Positions 35,655 through 44,612 of a stretch of 64,000 nucleotides of DNA are shown here, piece after piece; position 1 is the stretch's first letter, and the number at the start of each line of letters is the position of its first letter. A program made the translations under genes and the position numbers. The stretch comes from Myxococcales bacterium (lineage in GTDB: Bacteria; Myxococcota_A; UBA9160; SMWR01), in assembly GCA_022561775.1 (NCBI GenBank), contig JADFQO010000005.1, positions 1-64,000 of the forward strand. The letters are read 5' to 3'. A model generated the notes under the pieces. It ran no database searches, was not told the DNA's origin, and worked only from the letters and a program-made list of their open reading frames with translations.

Positions 35655-36626
35655 TCAAACCGCGTGGACGCCGTGCGCGGCCTTGACCATGTGGTACGCG
35701 ATCAACAACTGGGTCAAGACGAGCGGGTGACTGATGCACGGTTTGCCATCGATGTCCGTGAATTCTCCGACGTGGTTGTTTCGCAGATGCGGAGCTTCCG
35801 GGAGCATCTCCCAGAGAAGATTCTCGAGGCTCTCGGCGGATTCATCCGAGATGCTGCCCGAGATCCCGAGCACATCGACCGGTTTGCCATCTCGATCCCG
35901 GCAGAGTTCGAGACTGAGTCCGTTACGGGATCCGGCTTCGATCAGCGGACTGAGATCGGGATGGGGAAGCGTCGGTCGCAGCAGATGATGCACATCGAGA
36001 TGCGCGCCCGTTTCGGCATCGTCGTTCTTTGGTGGACAGAAATTGATCACGATGTCCGAGAATGTCCGTTGCGGTTGGATGAAGCGCTGGCTGTCCTCTC
36101 TTCGACGTTCCAGTTCATCTTGGGCTTCTCCGGCCGTATAACCACGGTCGTTGCAGTCACGCCAGAGTTTCCATTTGATCCGAAGCTCCTCGTTGGGCTC
36201 CATGTAAACCTTCACGTCGTAGCAATCGCGCATCGCGCGGGCGTGGTATCCGAGCAGGCCTTCGACGATGATGTAGGGCCGCGGCGCCAGATACTGGGCG
36301 GGCTCGAGGGTGCCGCGTTCGTGATTGTAAGTCGGCTTGAGGATCGGCTGATTGCGCCGCAGCAGCTGCAGGTGCTGCTCGAAAATGTCGACGTGGTTGC
36401 TGTCGGGGTGCAATGCCGTGATGCGTCTTTCCGCGCGCTCGGCGCGCGAATAGATGTGGTAATCGTCCGAACAGATGATCAGAACCTGGTCATCCCCGAG
36501 GATGCGCGCAATCCCCGTCGCGAGGGTGGTCTTGCCCGCCGCGGAATCGCCGATGATGCCGAGCAGAACCGGTCGGTCGAGTCGCGCCGGACCGGGTGCG
36601 CTCACGCGTGTGCGATGCTCAGGCAT
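35655..36626 (-). CDS. prk: Phosphoribulokinase
   Basis: 323 residues from ATG 36626, which overlaps the upstream fructose-bisphosphatase stop by eight bases; TTG 36635 is a longer alternative. Walker A GIIGDSAAGKTTLATG, then ICSDDYHIYSRAERAERRIT (substrate loop), ALHPDSNHVDIFEQHLQLL, PTYNHERGTLE and YIIVEGLLGYH are the phosphoribulokinase signature. The size of about 320 and overall wording are closer to the plant/cyanobacterial-type than the short proteobacterial class I enzyme. Makes ribulose-1,5-bisphosphate from ribulose-5-phosphate and ATP, directly feeding the following RuBisCO gene. Confidence 0.93.
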   Translation of the reverse strand: MPEHRTRVSAPGPARLDRPVLLGIIGDSAAGKTTLATGIARILGDDQVLIICSDDYHIYSRAERAERRITALHPDSNHVDIFEQHLQLLRRNQPILKPTYNHERGTLEPAQYLAPRPYIIVEGLLGYHARAMRDCYDVKVYMEPNEELRIKWKLWRDCNDRGYTAGEAQDELERRREDSQRFIQPQRTFSDIVINFCPPKNDDAETGAHLDVHHLLRPTLPHPDLSPLIEAGSRNGLSLELCRDRDGKPVDVLGISGSISDESAESLENLLWEMLPEAPHLRNNHVGEFTDIDGKPCISHPLVLTQLLIAYHMVKAAHGVHAV

Positions 36627-37584
36627 TGGGGGCAAGTCTTCGCCAAGTGGTTTGAAGCTGACTTTCGCCTGTGGAACCCGCGATCATCAGCGTCTGGACG
36701 CGATCGCGCCCCTCGATGCGCTCGACTCCCTCGAGAAGCAGGCCGGTCGTGATCCCGGTCGCGCAGAAATAGGTATCCGTCGACGTGACGAGTTCTTCGG
36801 CCGGTATCCACCGCGTGATGTCGAGGCCGGCCTGCTTGACGGCCAGCTGTTCGCTCTGGAGCTGCGGATCGATCCGCCCTTGAAACTCCGCGCCGAGTGC
36901 GCGCGCTGCGCAGGCCGAGATGATCCCCTCGCGAATTCCGCCGGTACCCATCATTGCGTCGATCCCGGAATTGGGCAGCGCGGAGAGCAGGGCCCCCGCA
37001 ACGTCGCCGGCCGGGAACGAGATCACCTCGGCGCCCAATTCCCCTATCTGATCGATCAGCGCGCGATGTCGCGGTTTTTCCAGCACGAAGATCGTCAGTT
37101 TCTCGACATCCTTCCCGAGCAGCTTGCCGAGGGCCGCGAGTTTGTCGGCGACCGGCCAGGCGGGATCGATCCGACCCTTCGCGGCGGGTGGTGCGGCGAA
37201 CTTCTCCATGTAGAGAGCCGGCGACAGAATCCGCATCGCGCCCAGCGGCGCGAGCGCGAGCACGGTCATCGCGTTCGTGAGCCCATCGGCGAGATAGGTC
37301 GTCCCCTCACCGGGATCGACGGCGAGTTCGAATGCGGGATCCCGCTGCTCAGCTCCGATGATCTGACCGTCGTAGAGACCCGAAACCTCCTCTTCTCGAC
37401 CCTCTCCGAGCGCGATGCGAACCGCAAACGGAAACCGCGTCAACACCTCGCTCATCGCTTGTGCGGCCGCGCCTTCCACGCTCTCGGCCTGCCCGCAGCC
37501 AATCTGCTCGGCAGCCGCTCGCGCGGCGGATTCCGCGGCGCCGCGCAGCAGGGCGAGAATTTCCGGAGTGTTGTCTGCGCTCAT
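36619..37584 (-). CDS. glpX: Class II fructose-1,6-bisphosphatase (GlpX type)
   Basis: 321 residues from ATG 37584; a 19-residue longer frame lacks a site. GlpX motifs: QAMSEVLTRFPFAVRIALGE, the metal/phosphate loop AVDPGEGTTYLADG, NAMTVLALAPLGAM, KPRHRALIDQIGELGAEV, and DAMMGTGGIREGIISACA. In Calvin-cycle bacteria this class commonly acts as dual fructose/sedoheptulose bisphosphatase. First structural gene of the carbon-fixation operon, overlapping phosphoribulokinase, with a promoter expected in 37585-37710. Confidence 0.93.
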   Translation of the reverse strand: MSADNTPEILALLRGAAESAARAAAEQIGCGQAESVEGAAAQAMSEVLTRFPFAVRIALGEGREEEVSGLYDGQIIGAEQRDPAFELAVDPGEGTTYLADGLTNAMTVLALAPLGAMRILSPALYMEKFAAPPAAKGRIDPAWPVADKLAALGKLLGKDVEKLTIFVLEKPRHRALIDQIGELGAEVISFPAGDVAGALLSALPNSGIDAMMGTGGIREGIISACAARALGAEFQGRIDPQLQSEQLAVKQAGLDITRWIPAEELVTSTDTYFCATGITTGLLLEGVERIEGRDRVQTLMIAGSTGESQLQTTWRRLAPNA

Positions 37585-37710
37585 CGGGTTCCCACCGGGT
37601 CCTCTGGGGTCGCGCGGGTGCTGAATCTGGCACCCGAGCAAAACCCTACGCGAAAATCTCGCCCGGATGGAACGCCCATTCGGGTCGATTCATCAAATCA
37701 TTCGGATAGG

Positions 37711-37733
37711 CAAAAACCCACCCGAACGGGTGG
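37711..37733 (-). terminator. Intrinsic terminator after the NarL-type regulator
   Basis: On the minus strand CCACCC-GTTC-GGGTGG is followed at once by GTTTTTG, three bases beyond the regulator stop. A perfect six-base GC stem with a U-tract. It separates the regulator transcript from the glpX-rbcLS operon downstream. Confidence 0.8.
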
Positions 37734-37735
37734 CC

Positions 37736-38374
37736 TTAGCTGTTCTCTGAGATGTAGAGCGCAACCGCCTGCGCGCGGTTGCCGATCCCGAGCTTCTCGT
37801 AGACGTTCTTGAGGTGGAACTTCACCGTCTGGATCGAGATCTCAAAGCGGCTGGCGAGTTGCGCATTGCTGTCCCCCTCGCTGAGCGCCGCCAACAACTC
37901 GCGCTCCCGCGGCGTCAGCATCGAGAGCGGGCAGTTGTGGAGCCCGCGGACGTCGACGAACGGAAAGATCATCTGCCCCGTGGCCACCCGGGCGACGGTA
38001 TCGAGCAGTTGGCTCGGGGGCTCGCTCTTCGAGCAGAATCCCGCGCCGCCGAGCCGCATCACCTGTCGTGGAACATCCGTGCTCGGGTCTCCGGTGTAGA
38101 TCACGACGCGCGGAGCGTTCGGCCGATCGCGCAGGCTATCGAGCAAGCCGCGACCTCCAATCCCGGGCATCACCCAGCCGACGATGCCGACCTGGAATGG
38201 CTGTTGATCGACGAGGGTCAGGAACTGCTCGCCGTTCTCAGCGATGCCCACGAGCTCGAAGCGCTCGTCCTCGTCGAGCAAGCCCTGCAACCCCGCGCGA
38301 ACCAGGGAGCTCTTATCCGCGACCACCACGGAAATCGGGGTTCGGTTCAGGATCGCCATCTGGAGGGGATTCAC
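37736..38374 (-). CDS. NarL/FixJ-type response regulator with degenerate receiver
   Basis: 212 residues from GTG 38374 (ATG 38359 possible). The C-terminal LuxR-type helix-turn-helix is complete: LTPRERELLAALSEGDSNAQ, LASRFEISIQTVKFHLKNVY, EKLGIGNRAQAVALY. The receiver keeps the fold (ISVVVADKSSLVRAGLQGLL; FCSKSEPP Lys; VVIYTGD Thr/Ser position) but the phosphoacceptor Asp region reads GIVGWVMPGIGG, with Gly in place of Asp, and the acidic pair is reduced to one Asp. It is therefore probably not phosphorylated; it may respond to ligand or partner, or act constitutively. Placement immediately upstream of the carbon-fixation operon makes it a candidate regulator of that operon. Confidence 0.86.
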   Translation of the reverse strand: MNPLQMAILNRTPISVVVADKSSLVRAGLQGLLDEDERFELVGIAENGEQFLTLVDQQPFQVGIVGWVMPGIGGRGLLDSLRDRPNAPRVVIYTGDPSTDVPRQVMRLGGAGFCSKSEPPSQLLDTVARVATGQMIFPFVDVRGLHNCPLSMLTPRERELLAALSEGDSNAQLASRFEISIQTVKFHLKNVYEKLGIGNRAQAVALYISENS

Positions 38375-38609
38375 TCATCGGCGTGATCTTCTTCTCTGCC
38401 ATGGGATTGTAGGAGCACTTCTGGGCCGCCTCTCCCCGCGGGGAAAGGAACCTCGGCCCGCCTAGCATACGGATAACTGCGAATCGCGGTCAAGCTCCGA
38501 TTTGGAGGCCGCAGCGGGCTCGAGCGATTCATCCGCAGCCCTCCGTTCCGACCCGACCGTCGGCTCGGCTCGCCTCCGAAGATGGCACACACGCTACCCT
38601 CCCCGAGCG

Positions 38610-40625
38610 ATGACCGACCGAATCCGCACGTCCTGCCCACGAGACTGCTACGACGGTTGTGGAATTGTCGTCGAGCGGGTGGCGGGGCGAGTGGTTCGGG
38701 TACTCGGCGATCCCGACCACCCGGTGAGCCGCGGCAAGCTCTGCCAGAAATGCGCGCTCGCCTACAACGGGGTCTGGCGCGATCCCGAAGCGCGGCTCCA
38801 GCGCCCGCTTCGCCGCCGCGGTTCGAAATCCGATCGCCACTTCGAGCCGATCTCTTGGGACGATGCTCTCGCGGAAATCGCGGACCGCCTCGAGCGGGCG
38901 ATCGAAAGCCACGGACCGGAGTCGATCCTCCACGCCCACTACACGGGCACCTGCTCGCTGCTCGCGAGCGAATTCCCGCTGCGCTTCTTCCACCGTCTCG
39001 GCGCCACGGAAGTCGAGCCCGATACGATCTGCAACAACGCGGGACACGAGGCCCTGACCTACGTATTGGGAACCTCGGTCGACGGCTTCGATCCAAAGAC
39101 GATTGTGGACAGCCGCTGCGTGATGGTCTGGGGCGCCAACCCCTCCGCGTCGGCTCCGCACGCCCATTCGCACTGGTTGAGAGAGACTTCTGCGACGGTG
39201 ATCGCCGTCGATCCCATACGCCACGCCAGCGCCGAACAGGCGGACATCCACCTGCAGCCGTTTCCCGGAACCGACGCGGCGCTCGCGTTCGGCATGATGC
39301 ACGTGATCCGCCGCGAGGGCCTCATCGACGAAGGCTTCATCGCGTCGCACACGGTCGGATGGCAGGAGATCGAGCCGCTGATCGAAGACGCGACGCCGCG
39401 CCGGACCGAAGCAGCGACCGGTGTCCCGATCGCCGCAATCGAAGAAGCGGCGCGCTGCTACGCGGCGGGCCCTTCGCTGCTCTGGCTCGGACAGGGGCTC
39501 CAACGCCAACCGCGGGGTGGAAATGTGATGCGCGCCTGCGCGGTTCTCCCCGCGATTACGGGGAATCTGGGAAAGGCCGGAGCGGGGATCTGCTACCTCA
39601 ATGGCGACGGTCCACGCAACATCGACTCCGACTACGTGAGCGCGAGCCAGCTGAAACGCGCGCCGACCCCCAAGATCAGCCACATGGATCTCGCCGACGC
39701 GCTCGCAGACCCCGAGCGCGCCCGCGCGTTCTTCTGCTGGAACATGAACGTGGCGGCTTCCGCTCCCCGCCAGCGGGAGCTGCGAGAGGCGCTGTCTCGC
39801 GAAGACCTCTTCACGGTCGCAATCGACCTGTTCCAGACCGACACCGCGGACTACGCGGATATCGTGTTGCCGGCCGCGAGCTTCCTCGAATTCGACGACC
39901 TCGTGATCCCCTACTTCCACCTCTACGTCTCCGCGCAGGTCAAGGTCGAAGACCCGCCCGGCGAAGCGCTGCCGAACCCGGAGATCTTTCGGCGGCTCTC
40001 GCGAGCGATGGGGTACCCGGAACCCGAGCTCTACGAAGGCGATCGGGAGATCCTGGACGTCGTCCTGTCCCGGTCCGGGCTCGGCTTCGACTTCGACGAA
40101 CTCGCCGATCGAGGCACCATCGACCCCTTTCCCGATCCGGTGATCCGCTTTGCGGACGGAAAATTCCCGACGCCCTCCGGGCGCGTCGAAATTGCCTCGG
40201 AGATCGCCGAGGCCAATGGGCACCCGCGCGTTCCACAACCCCACGCGGATTCCCGGCCACGAGACGGCCAGCTCCGGCTCCTCTCGCCTGCGAGTGAGTG
40301 GATGATGAACGACAGCTACGGGAACGACGCGAATGTGCGTCGCAAGATCGGGCCCGCGAGCATCTACCTGAATCCAGCAGACGCAAAGACCCTCGCGCTC
40401 AAAGACGGTGAGCCCGCGATCGTCTCGAGCAAGGCCGGGCAGATCGAGCTGCGCGTGCGCTGTTCCGACATCGTCCCAAGAGGCGTGGCGTTGGCCTACA
40501 AGGGCCGCTGGCCCAAACTCGACGCAACCACATCCAACGTCAACGTGCTCAACTCGGGCGAACGCGCCGACATGGGCGAGAGCTCGAGCGTGCACGGCAC
40601 CATCGTGCGTATCGCCGCCGCCTGA
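38610..40625 (+). CDS. Molybdopterin-dependent oxidoreductase catalytic subunit (DMSO-reductase superfamily)
   Basis: 671 residues from ATG 38610. An N-terminal iron-sulfur motif, SCPRDCYDGCG with KLCQKC about 30 residues later, binds a [4Fe-4S] cluster. Then WDDALAEIADRL, DTICNNAGHEAL, DSRCVMVWGANPS, VIAVDPIRHASAEQAD and LGQGLQRQPRGGNVMRA follow the MGD-binding order of the family. The C-terminal dinucleotide-binding domain contains LNPADAKTLALKDGEPAIV and NVLNSGERADMG. No Tat signal, so cytoplasmic. Similar to the biotin-sulfoxide-reductase/formate-dehydrogenase-like group; substrate unknown. No electron-transfer partner adjoins. Confidence 0.9.
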   Translation: MTDRIRTSCPRDCYDGCGIVVERVAGRVVRVLGDPDHPVSRGKLCQKCALAYNGVWRDPEARLQRPLRRRGSKSDRHFEPISWDDALAEIADRLERAIESHGPESILHAHYTGTCSLLASEFPLRFFHRLGATEVEPDTICNNAGHEALTYVLGTSVDGFDPKTIVDSRCVMVWGANPSASAPHAHSHWLRETSATVIAVDPIRHASAEQADIHLQPFPGTDAALAFGMMHVIRREGLIDEGFIASHTVGWQEIEPLIEDATPRRTEAATGVPIAAIEEAARCYAAGPSLLWLGQGLQRQPRGGNVMRACAVLPAITGNLGKAGAGICYLNGDGPRNIDSDYVSASQLKRAPTPKISHMDLADALADPERARAFFCWNMNVAASAPRQRELREALSREDLFTVAIDLFQTDTADYADIVLPAASFLEFDDLVIPYFHLYVSAQVKVEDPPGEALPNPEIFRRLSRAMGYPEPELYEGDREILDVVLSRSGLGFDFDELADRGTIDPFPDPVIRFADGKFPTPSGRVEIASEIAEANGHPRVPQPHADSRPRDGQLRLLSPASEWMMNDSYGNDANVRRKIGPASIYLNPADAKTLALKDGEPAIVSSKAGQIELRVRCSDIVPRGVALAYKGRWPKLDATTSNVNVLNSGERADMGESSSVHGTIVRIAAA

Positions 40626-40651
40626 TCCCGCCGTCAGCAAGCCCCCCCCCG

Positions 40652-41578
40652 TCAGACCGGATGCACCAGGCTTTCGCCCGTCCAGCGTAGCAAGACGTCC
40701 TGGGTGCGGACCCGCTGCCAGTCGAAGTCTGCGAGCAACTCCCCGGGGCGTGTCGGCGCCGCCGTCTCGACCAATCCAGCCGCCGCGGCCAGCAGGCCGC
40801 AGAGCGCGTCCGGCGCGTAATGCTCGCGCAATTCGCGCCAGCCCACCGCGCCGTGAAATTTCGCGAGCTTGCCTCCGCTCTCTTCGAGCAACAGAAAGTG
40901 GTGTCTATACGCGGGGGTCGGTAGGTCGAGCAGCCGCTGTAGCATGACGTGGATCGCCGTCGAGGGGGCGAGGTCCCGGCCGCGCACCACGCGCGTGATT
41001 TCCTGGTGGCCGTCGTCGACAACCGAAGCGAGGTGATAGGCGATCAATCCAGCCCGACCGAGGAGCACGGGATCCCCCATCTCGACTGCCGGATCTTGCG
41101 CGAGATCGACGACGCCTTCATCTACGGGATCGACGCGCTCCGAAGCCAAACGCATACGCAACGTCTTCCGAACGGCGCGCCAACCGCCCTTTGGGAGCGA
41201 CCGATCCCGGCAGGTACCCGAATAGCGCCAACCGCCATCTGCCGCGCGCTCGCCCGATCGTTTGATTTCGCTCCGACTGCACGAACACGGATACAGCACC
41301 CCACGAGCTGCGAGCCTGTCGAGAGCGGCTTCGTGTGAGCTGCGGTTCGCGCTCTGCAGCGAAACCTCGTCCCACTCGAAGCCGAACCACTCGAGAGCCG
41401 AGCGCATGTCGTCGGCGCTTTCGGGTGTACACCTGTTGGAATCCACGTCTTCGAGGCGCAGCGACAAGGCCGCCCCGCGACTGCGCGCGTCGAGCCAGCA
41501 GAGCAGTGCCGCCAGCAGCGTGCCCGGGTGGGCGGGCCCCGAAGTCGTGGGCGCGAACCGGCAGCGTTCCTGGTTCAT
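40652..41578 (-). CDS. gluQ: Glutamyl-Q tRNA(Asp) synthetase
   Basis: 308 residues from ATG 41578, two bases beyond the GFA-family gene stop. Class I synthetase truncated to the catalytic half. [20 protein letters not shown] is the HIGH-region of Glu[14 protein letters not shown] follows; a zinc site is formed by [10 protein letters not shown] with YSGTC; the KMSKS-like loop reads [11 protein letters not shown]. The anticodon-binding domain is absent, as expected. It glutamylates queuosine in tRNA(Asp), refining decoding. Last gene of the menaquinone operon, possibly by read-through. Confidence 0.9.
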   Translation of the reverse strand: MNQERCRFAPTTSGPAHPGTLLAALLCWLDARSRGAALSLRLEDVDSNRCTPESADDMRSALEWFGFEWDEVSLQSANRSSHEAALDRLAARGVLYPCSCSRSEIKRSGERAADGGWRYSGTCRDRSLPKGGWRAVRKTLRMRLASERVDPVDEGVVDLAQDPAVEMGDPVLLGRAGLIAYHLASVVDDGHQEITRVVRGRDLAPSTAIHVMLQRLLDLPTPAYRHHFLLLEESGGKLAKFHGAVGWRELREHYAPDALCGLLAAAAGLVETAAPTRPGELLADFDWQRVRTQDVLLRWTGESLVHPV

Positions 41579-41579
41579 G

Positions 41580-41981
41580 TTACCCGTGGTCGGGCTCCGA
41601 TTCCGCGTAGCGCGGCAGGTCGTCCGCCGTATCGAACCACGAAATCCGGTCCTTCGAATAAATATGGTATTCCGGGGGAAATGCCGTCGGGTTGTCCATG
41701 CAGCCCACATTGACATCGATCGTCGTCGCGGCATCGGTTTTGCGGTAGCAGATCTGCGTCCCGCAAAGGTTGCAGAACTCTCGATGCCCCCAGGGCGAAG
41801 AGTCATAACTCGTGGCGCGACCCTTCGTGTAGGAAAACGCGTCAACGGGAAACGACGCCCAGGCCAGCACCGGCGCTCCCGTCGAGCGCTGACAGAGCGT
41901 GCAGTGACAGTACCCAGCAGCGATCGGGCGAACCTCCGCCCGGAAGCGAAGCGCGCCACAGAGGCATCCGCCTTCGATCAT
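41580..41981 (-). CDS. GFA-family (glutathione-dependent formaldehyde-activating-like) zinc protein
   Basis: 133 residues. The beta-tent GFA fold with Cys ligands [24 protein letters not shown] and [13 protein letters not shown]-terminal [21 protein letters not shown] is a common GFA tail. Most family members have unknown substrates; formaldehyde-glutathione chemistry is established only for a few. It starts 13 bases after menE and abuts gluQ. Confidence 0.88.
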   Translation of the reverse strand: MIEGGCLCGALRFRAEVRPIAAGYCHCTLCQRSTGAPVLAWASFPVDAFSYTKGRATSYDSSPWGHREFCNLCGTQICYRKTDAATTIDVNVGCMDNPTAFPPEYHIYSKDRISWFDTADDLPRYAESEPDHG

Positions 41982-41994
41982 GGAACCCTCCCGC

Positions 41995-43491
41995 TCAAGC
42001 GAGTTTCTCTCGCATCAGCTTGCCCGCGGTGTTACGCGGCAGCGCATCGACGATCGTGAAGGCCACGGGGATCTTGTAACCCGCGAGGCGATCTCCGCAG
42101 AAACGGCGGATCTCCGCTGGATCCAGGCGTTGCCCGGGAGTAGCAACCAGCCACGCGACCGGACGGCGGCCGTAATCCGCATCCGCGCGGCCCGCAACCG
42201 CCGCGTCGATTACGGCCGGGTGTTCGAGCAGGACCAACTCGATTTCCGTCGGATAGATGTTCTCGCCACCAGAGATGATGAGATCGCAACATCGGTCCAG
42301 AACCTCGAGCGCGCCCGTCGAATCGAGGACGCCGATATCGCCGGTGTGAAGCCAGCCACCGCGCAGCGCCCGTTCGCTTTCTAGGGGGCGATTCCAATAA
42401 CCATCCATCAGCGTCGGGCCGCGCACGAGAATCTCTCCGGGCCGTCCGCGAACGGACTTCCCATCGTCGTCGATCGTGTCCAGCTGGATCCCGAAGATCG
42501 GGCGCAGGCCCGAAGCCCCTTGGGACTCCGCGCGTGTCGGCAGCTGCGTGGCCACCTGAGACGACGCTTCCGTGAGGCCATACGTGGCCGCAATCGGAAA
42601 CCCCTGGGACCTCGCGCGCTCGATCAGCCCGCGCGGTGCGGGTCCCCCGCCGAGCAGCGCACAGCGCAACGAGTCGGGCGCTCGACGCCCACCCCTCGCA
42701 GCGAGCACGCGCTCCAACATGGTGGGCACCCACGACACGAGCGTGACTCCGTCCTCGTCGAGCGCGCGATTGACCGCACCCGGGTCGAAACGCTCGTGCA
42801 AGATTGCTGCACTCCCGTAGAGCGCCGAACGGAGCAGGATCGAGAGGCCCCCGACGTGAAACAGCGGCATGCAGACGAGCCAGCGATCCTCCGACATGAC
42901 GCCGAGGTGCATCGCCGATCCGATCGCGTTCCAGAACAGATTGCGGTGCGAGAGCAGCGCGCCCTTTGGTGAACCGGTCGTTCCCGAGGTGTAGACCAAC
43001 GCGAGCGTGCGAGCGGGATCGATTTGCGGCCGTTCGGCCGACGTTTCGCTGCGAGCCGCGGCCGCGGCGGCGAGGGCTGGCGCCCCCTCTGGGCCGGCTT
43101 CGACCCGATCGAGTGTTCTGCCCGCGTCGATCAGAGCCGCGCTCTTGGTGGCCAGCTCGGCAACTGGTCCAGACCCGTGAATCAGCAGCCGCGCACCGCT
43201 CTCCTCGAGCTGAAAGGCGAGTTCACGCGGCGTCAACCGCGCGTTCAACGGTAGGAGGACCGCGCCCCGCTGCGCGATCGCGTGGAGGATCTCGGCGAAC
43301 GCGAGTCCATTTGTCAGCAGAACCGCGACGACATCACCGCTGCCCACTCCGAGCGCCCCGAGCCCTCGCTCGGTCTCGTTCACGCGGCTCGCGAGTTCGC
43401 GGTAGTCGATCATCCGACCAGCGACAAAGAGCGCGGGACGACCGCCCGACATTCGCGCGCGCTCCGGGAGTTGGGCCAGATTCGGAATCAC
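41995..43491 (-). CDS. menE: o-Succinylbenzoate-CoA ligase
   Basis: 498 residues; ATG 43491 overlaps the menC stop by four bases. ANL superfamily acyl-CoA synthetase: LALVYTSGTTGSPKGALLSH is the AMP-binding signature, then CMPLFHVGGLSILLR, ATYGLTEASSQVA, GWLHTGDIGVLD, RCCDLIISGGENIYPTEIE and the C-terminal Lys of NTAGKLMREKL. It activates o-succinylbenzoate with CoA for MenB. Identity is backed by its place among men genes. Confidence 0.94.
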   Translation of the reverse strand: MIPNLAQLPERARMSGGRPALFVAGRMIDYRELASRVNETERGLGALGVGSGDVVAVLLTNGLAFAEILHAIAQRGAVLLPLNARLTPRELAFQLEESGARLLIHGSGPVAELATKSAALIDAGRTLDRVEAGPEGAPALAAAAAARSETSAERPQIDPARTLALVYTSGTTGSPKGALLSHRNLFWNAIGSAMHLGVMSEDRWLVCMPLFHVGGLSILLRSALYGSAAILHERFDPGAVNRALDEDGVTLVSWVPTMLERVLAARGGRRAPDSLRCALLGGGPAPRGLIERARSQGFPIAATYGLTEASSQVATQLPTRAESQGASGLRPIFGIQLDTIDDDGKSVRGRPGEILVRGPTLMDGYWNRPLESERALRGGWLHTGDIGVLDSTGALEVLDRCCDLIISGGENIYPTEIELVLLEHPAVIDAAVAGRADADYGRRPVAWLVATPGQRLDPAEIRRFCGDRLAGYKIPVAFTIVDALPRNTAGKLMREKLA

Positions 43492-44612
43492 GCGCTGATC
43501 TCCTCGGCGCTTCCGAGCGCACAGCGAGCCAGGCCCTCGCGCTGCGGAGCGACTCCGATGCCGGGTTCATCGGGCGCGGAGAGCGTTCCATTGATCGGCG
43601 ATGGCGCCTTCGCAAGATCCTGATCGAGCAGTGCGCCGGTCGCGAGACCCGCAGCGAGATGCGGCCCGGGAAGCGCGGCCGCCAACTGGAGCGCCGCTGC
43701 AAGGCCCACCGCGGAGTCGAGCGCGGAGGTCACCACCACACCCCAACCGGTCGCGCGGGCGCGAGCGGCAATTCGTTGCGAGGCGCGCAAACCTCCCAAT
43801 GCGGCCGGCTTCAGAACTAGGACACTCGCTGCATTGCGCGCGAAGATCTCATCGACCGCGTGCCCTCCAGCGAGCGCCTCGTCTGCTGCGATCGGAATCG
43901 CCGACCCCGCAGACAGGCGCGCGAGTCCGCCCAGATCCCGTGCCTCGACGGGTTGCTCGAGCAGTTCGATCCGGTAAGGCGCGAGGCGCGCGATCGCCTC
44001 CTCGGCCTCCCGTTCCTTCCAGCCGCCATTCGCATCGAGGCGAATTCTCGCCTCGCTTCCGACGGCCTCCCGCACCGCGGCTACGCGAGCCTCGTCGAAT
44101 TCGAGCGCGTGGGCGCCGACCTTGATCTTGACGGTTCGATAGCCTTCCGCGACCGCGGCCGACGCTTCCCGAGCGACAATTTCGGGCTGTTCAGCGTACA
44201 CCAGCGCGTTCACCTCGATCCGCGTGCGCGGTCGCTCGGGCCGCGCGAGCATCGCGGCAACGCCGATGCCCTGGGCTCGAGCCGCCAGATCAAAGAGTGC
44301 GACGTCCACAGCCGCACGGGCCGCAGGAGCGTCGGGTGCAAGCACCTCGACCAGATCGAGCAATGCGTCGATCTCCTCGATCTCGCGCCCGAGCAACACC
44401 CGCGCCAATCCCGACAGTGTTTCGGAGGTCCGGTCGGGAGATTCCGAACCGAATCCCGCCAGCGGCAAGGCCTCGCCATGGCCCACCAAGCCGGACTCGG
44501 TCGTGAGCGCGAGCAGCGTTCCTTCGCGGCTGTCGATCGGACCCCGAGCGGTCGCGATGGGCGCGCGCAACCGAAGTCGAACGCGGGTCAGTTCCGCGCG
44601 AGCGATCTTCAT
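43488..44612 (-). CDS. menC: o-Succinylbenzoate synthase
   Basis: 374 residues from ATG 44612 (ATGA overlap with menA stop). Enolase superfamily, muconate-lactonizing subgroup: acid/base Lys in YRTVKIKVGA, metal ligands in RIRLDANGGWK, ELLEQPVE and PIAADEAL, second Lys in VLVLKPAALGGL. It dehydrates SHCHC to o-succinylbenzoate. A dipeptide epimerase has the same motifs, but the operon context decides. Confidence 0.93.
   Translation of the reverse strand: MKIARAELTRVRLRLRAPIATARGPIDSREGTLLALTTESGLVGHGEALPLAGFGSESPDRTSETLSGLARVLLGREIEEIDALLDLVEVLAPDAPAARAAVDVALFDLAARAQGIGVAAMLARPERPRTRIEVNALVYAEQPEIVAREASAAVAEGYRTVKIKVGAHALEFDEARVAAVREAVGSEARIRLDANGGWKEREAEEAIARLAPYRIELLEQPVEARDLGGLARLSAGSAIPIAADEALAGGHAVDEIFARNAASVLVLKPAALGGLRASQRIAARARATGWGVVVTSALDSAVGLAAALQLAAALPGPHLAAGLATGALLDQDLAKAPSPINGTLSAPDEPGIGVAPQREGLARCALGSAEEISA

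Noticed and set aside
34659-36752. A 697-residue plus-strand frame over RuBisCO and phosphoribulokinase
   Set aside because: It is antisense to two unmistakable genes and has no recognisable domain.
38529-40640. A 703-residue open frame on the minus strand, antisense to the molybdopterin oxidoreductase
   Set aside because: It exists because the sense gene's GC-rich third positions suppress stops. It has no motif, no ribosome site, and the sense protein is a clear family member.
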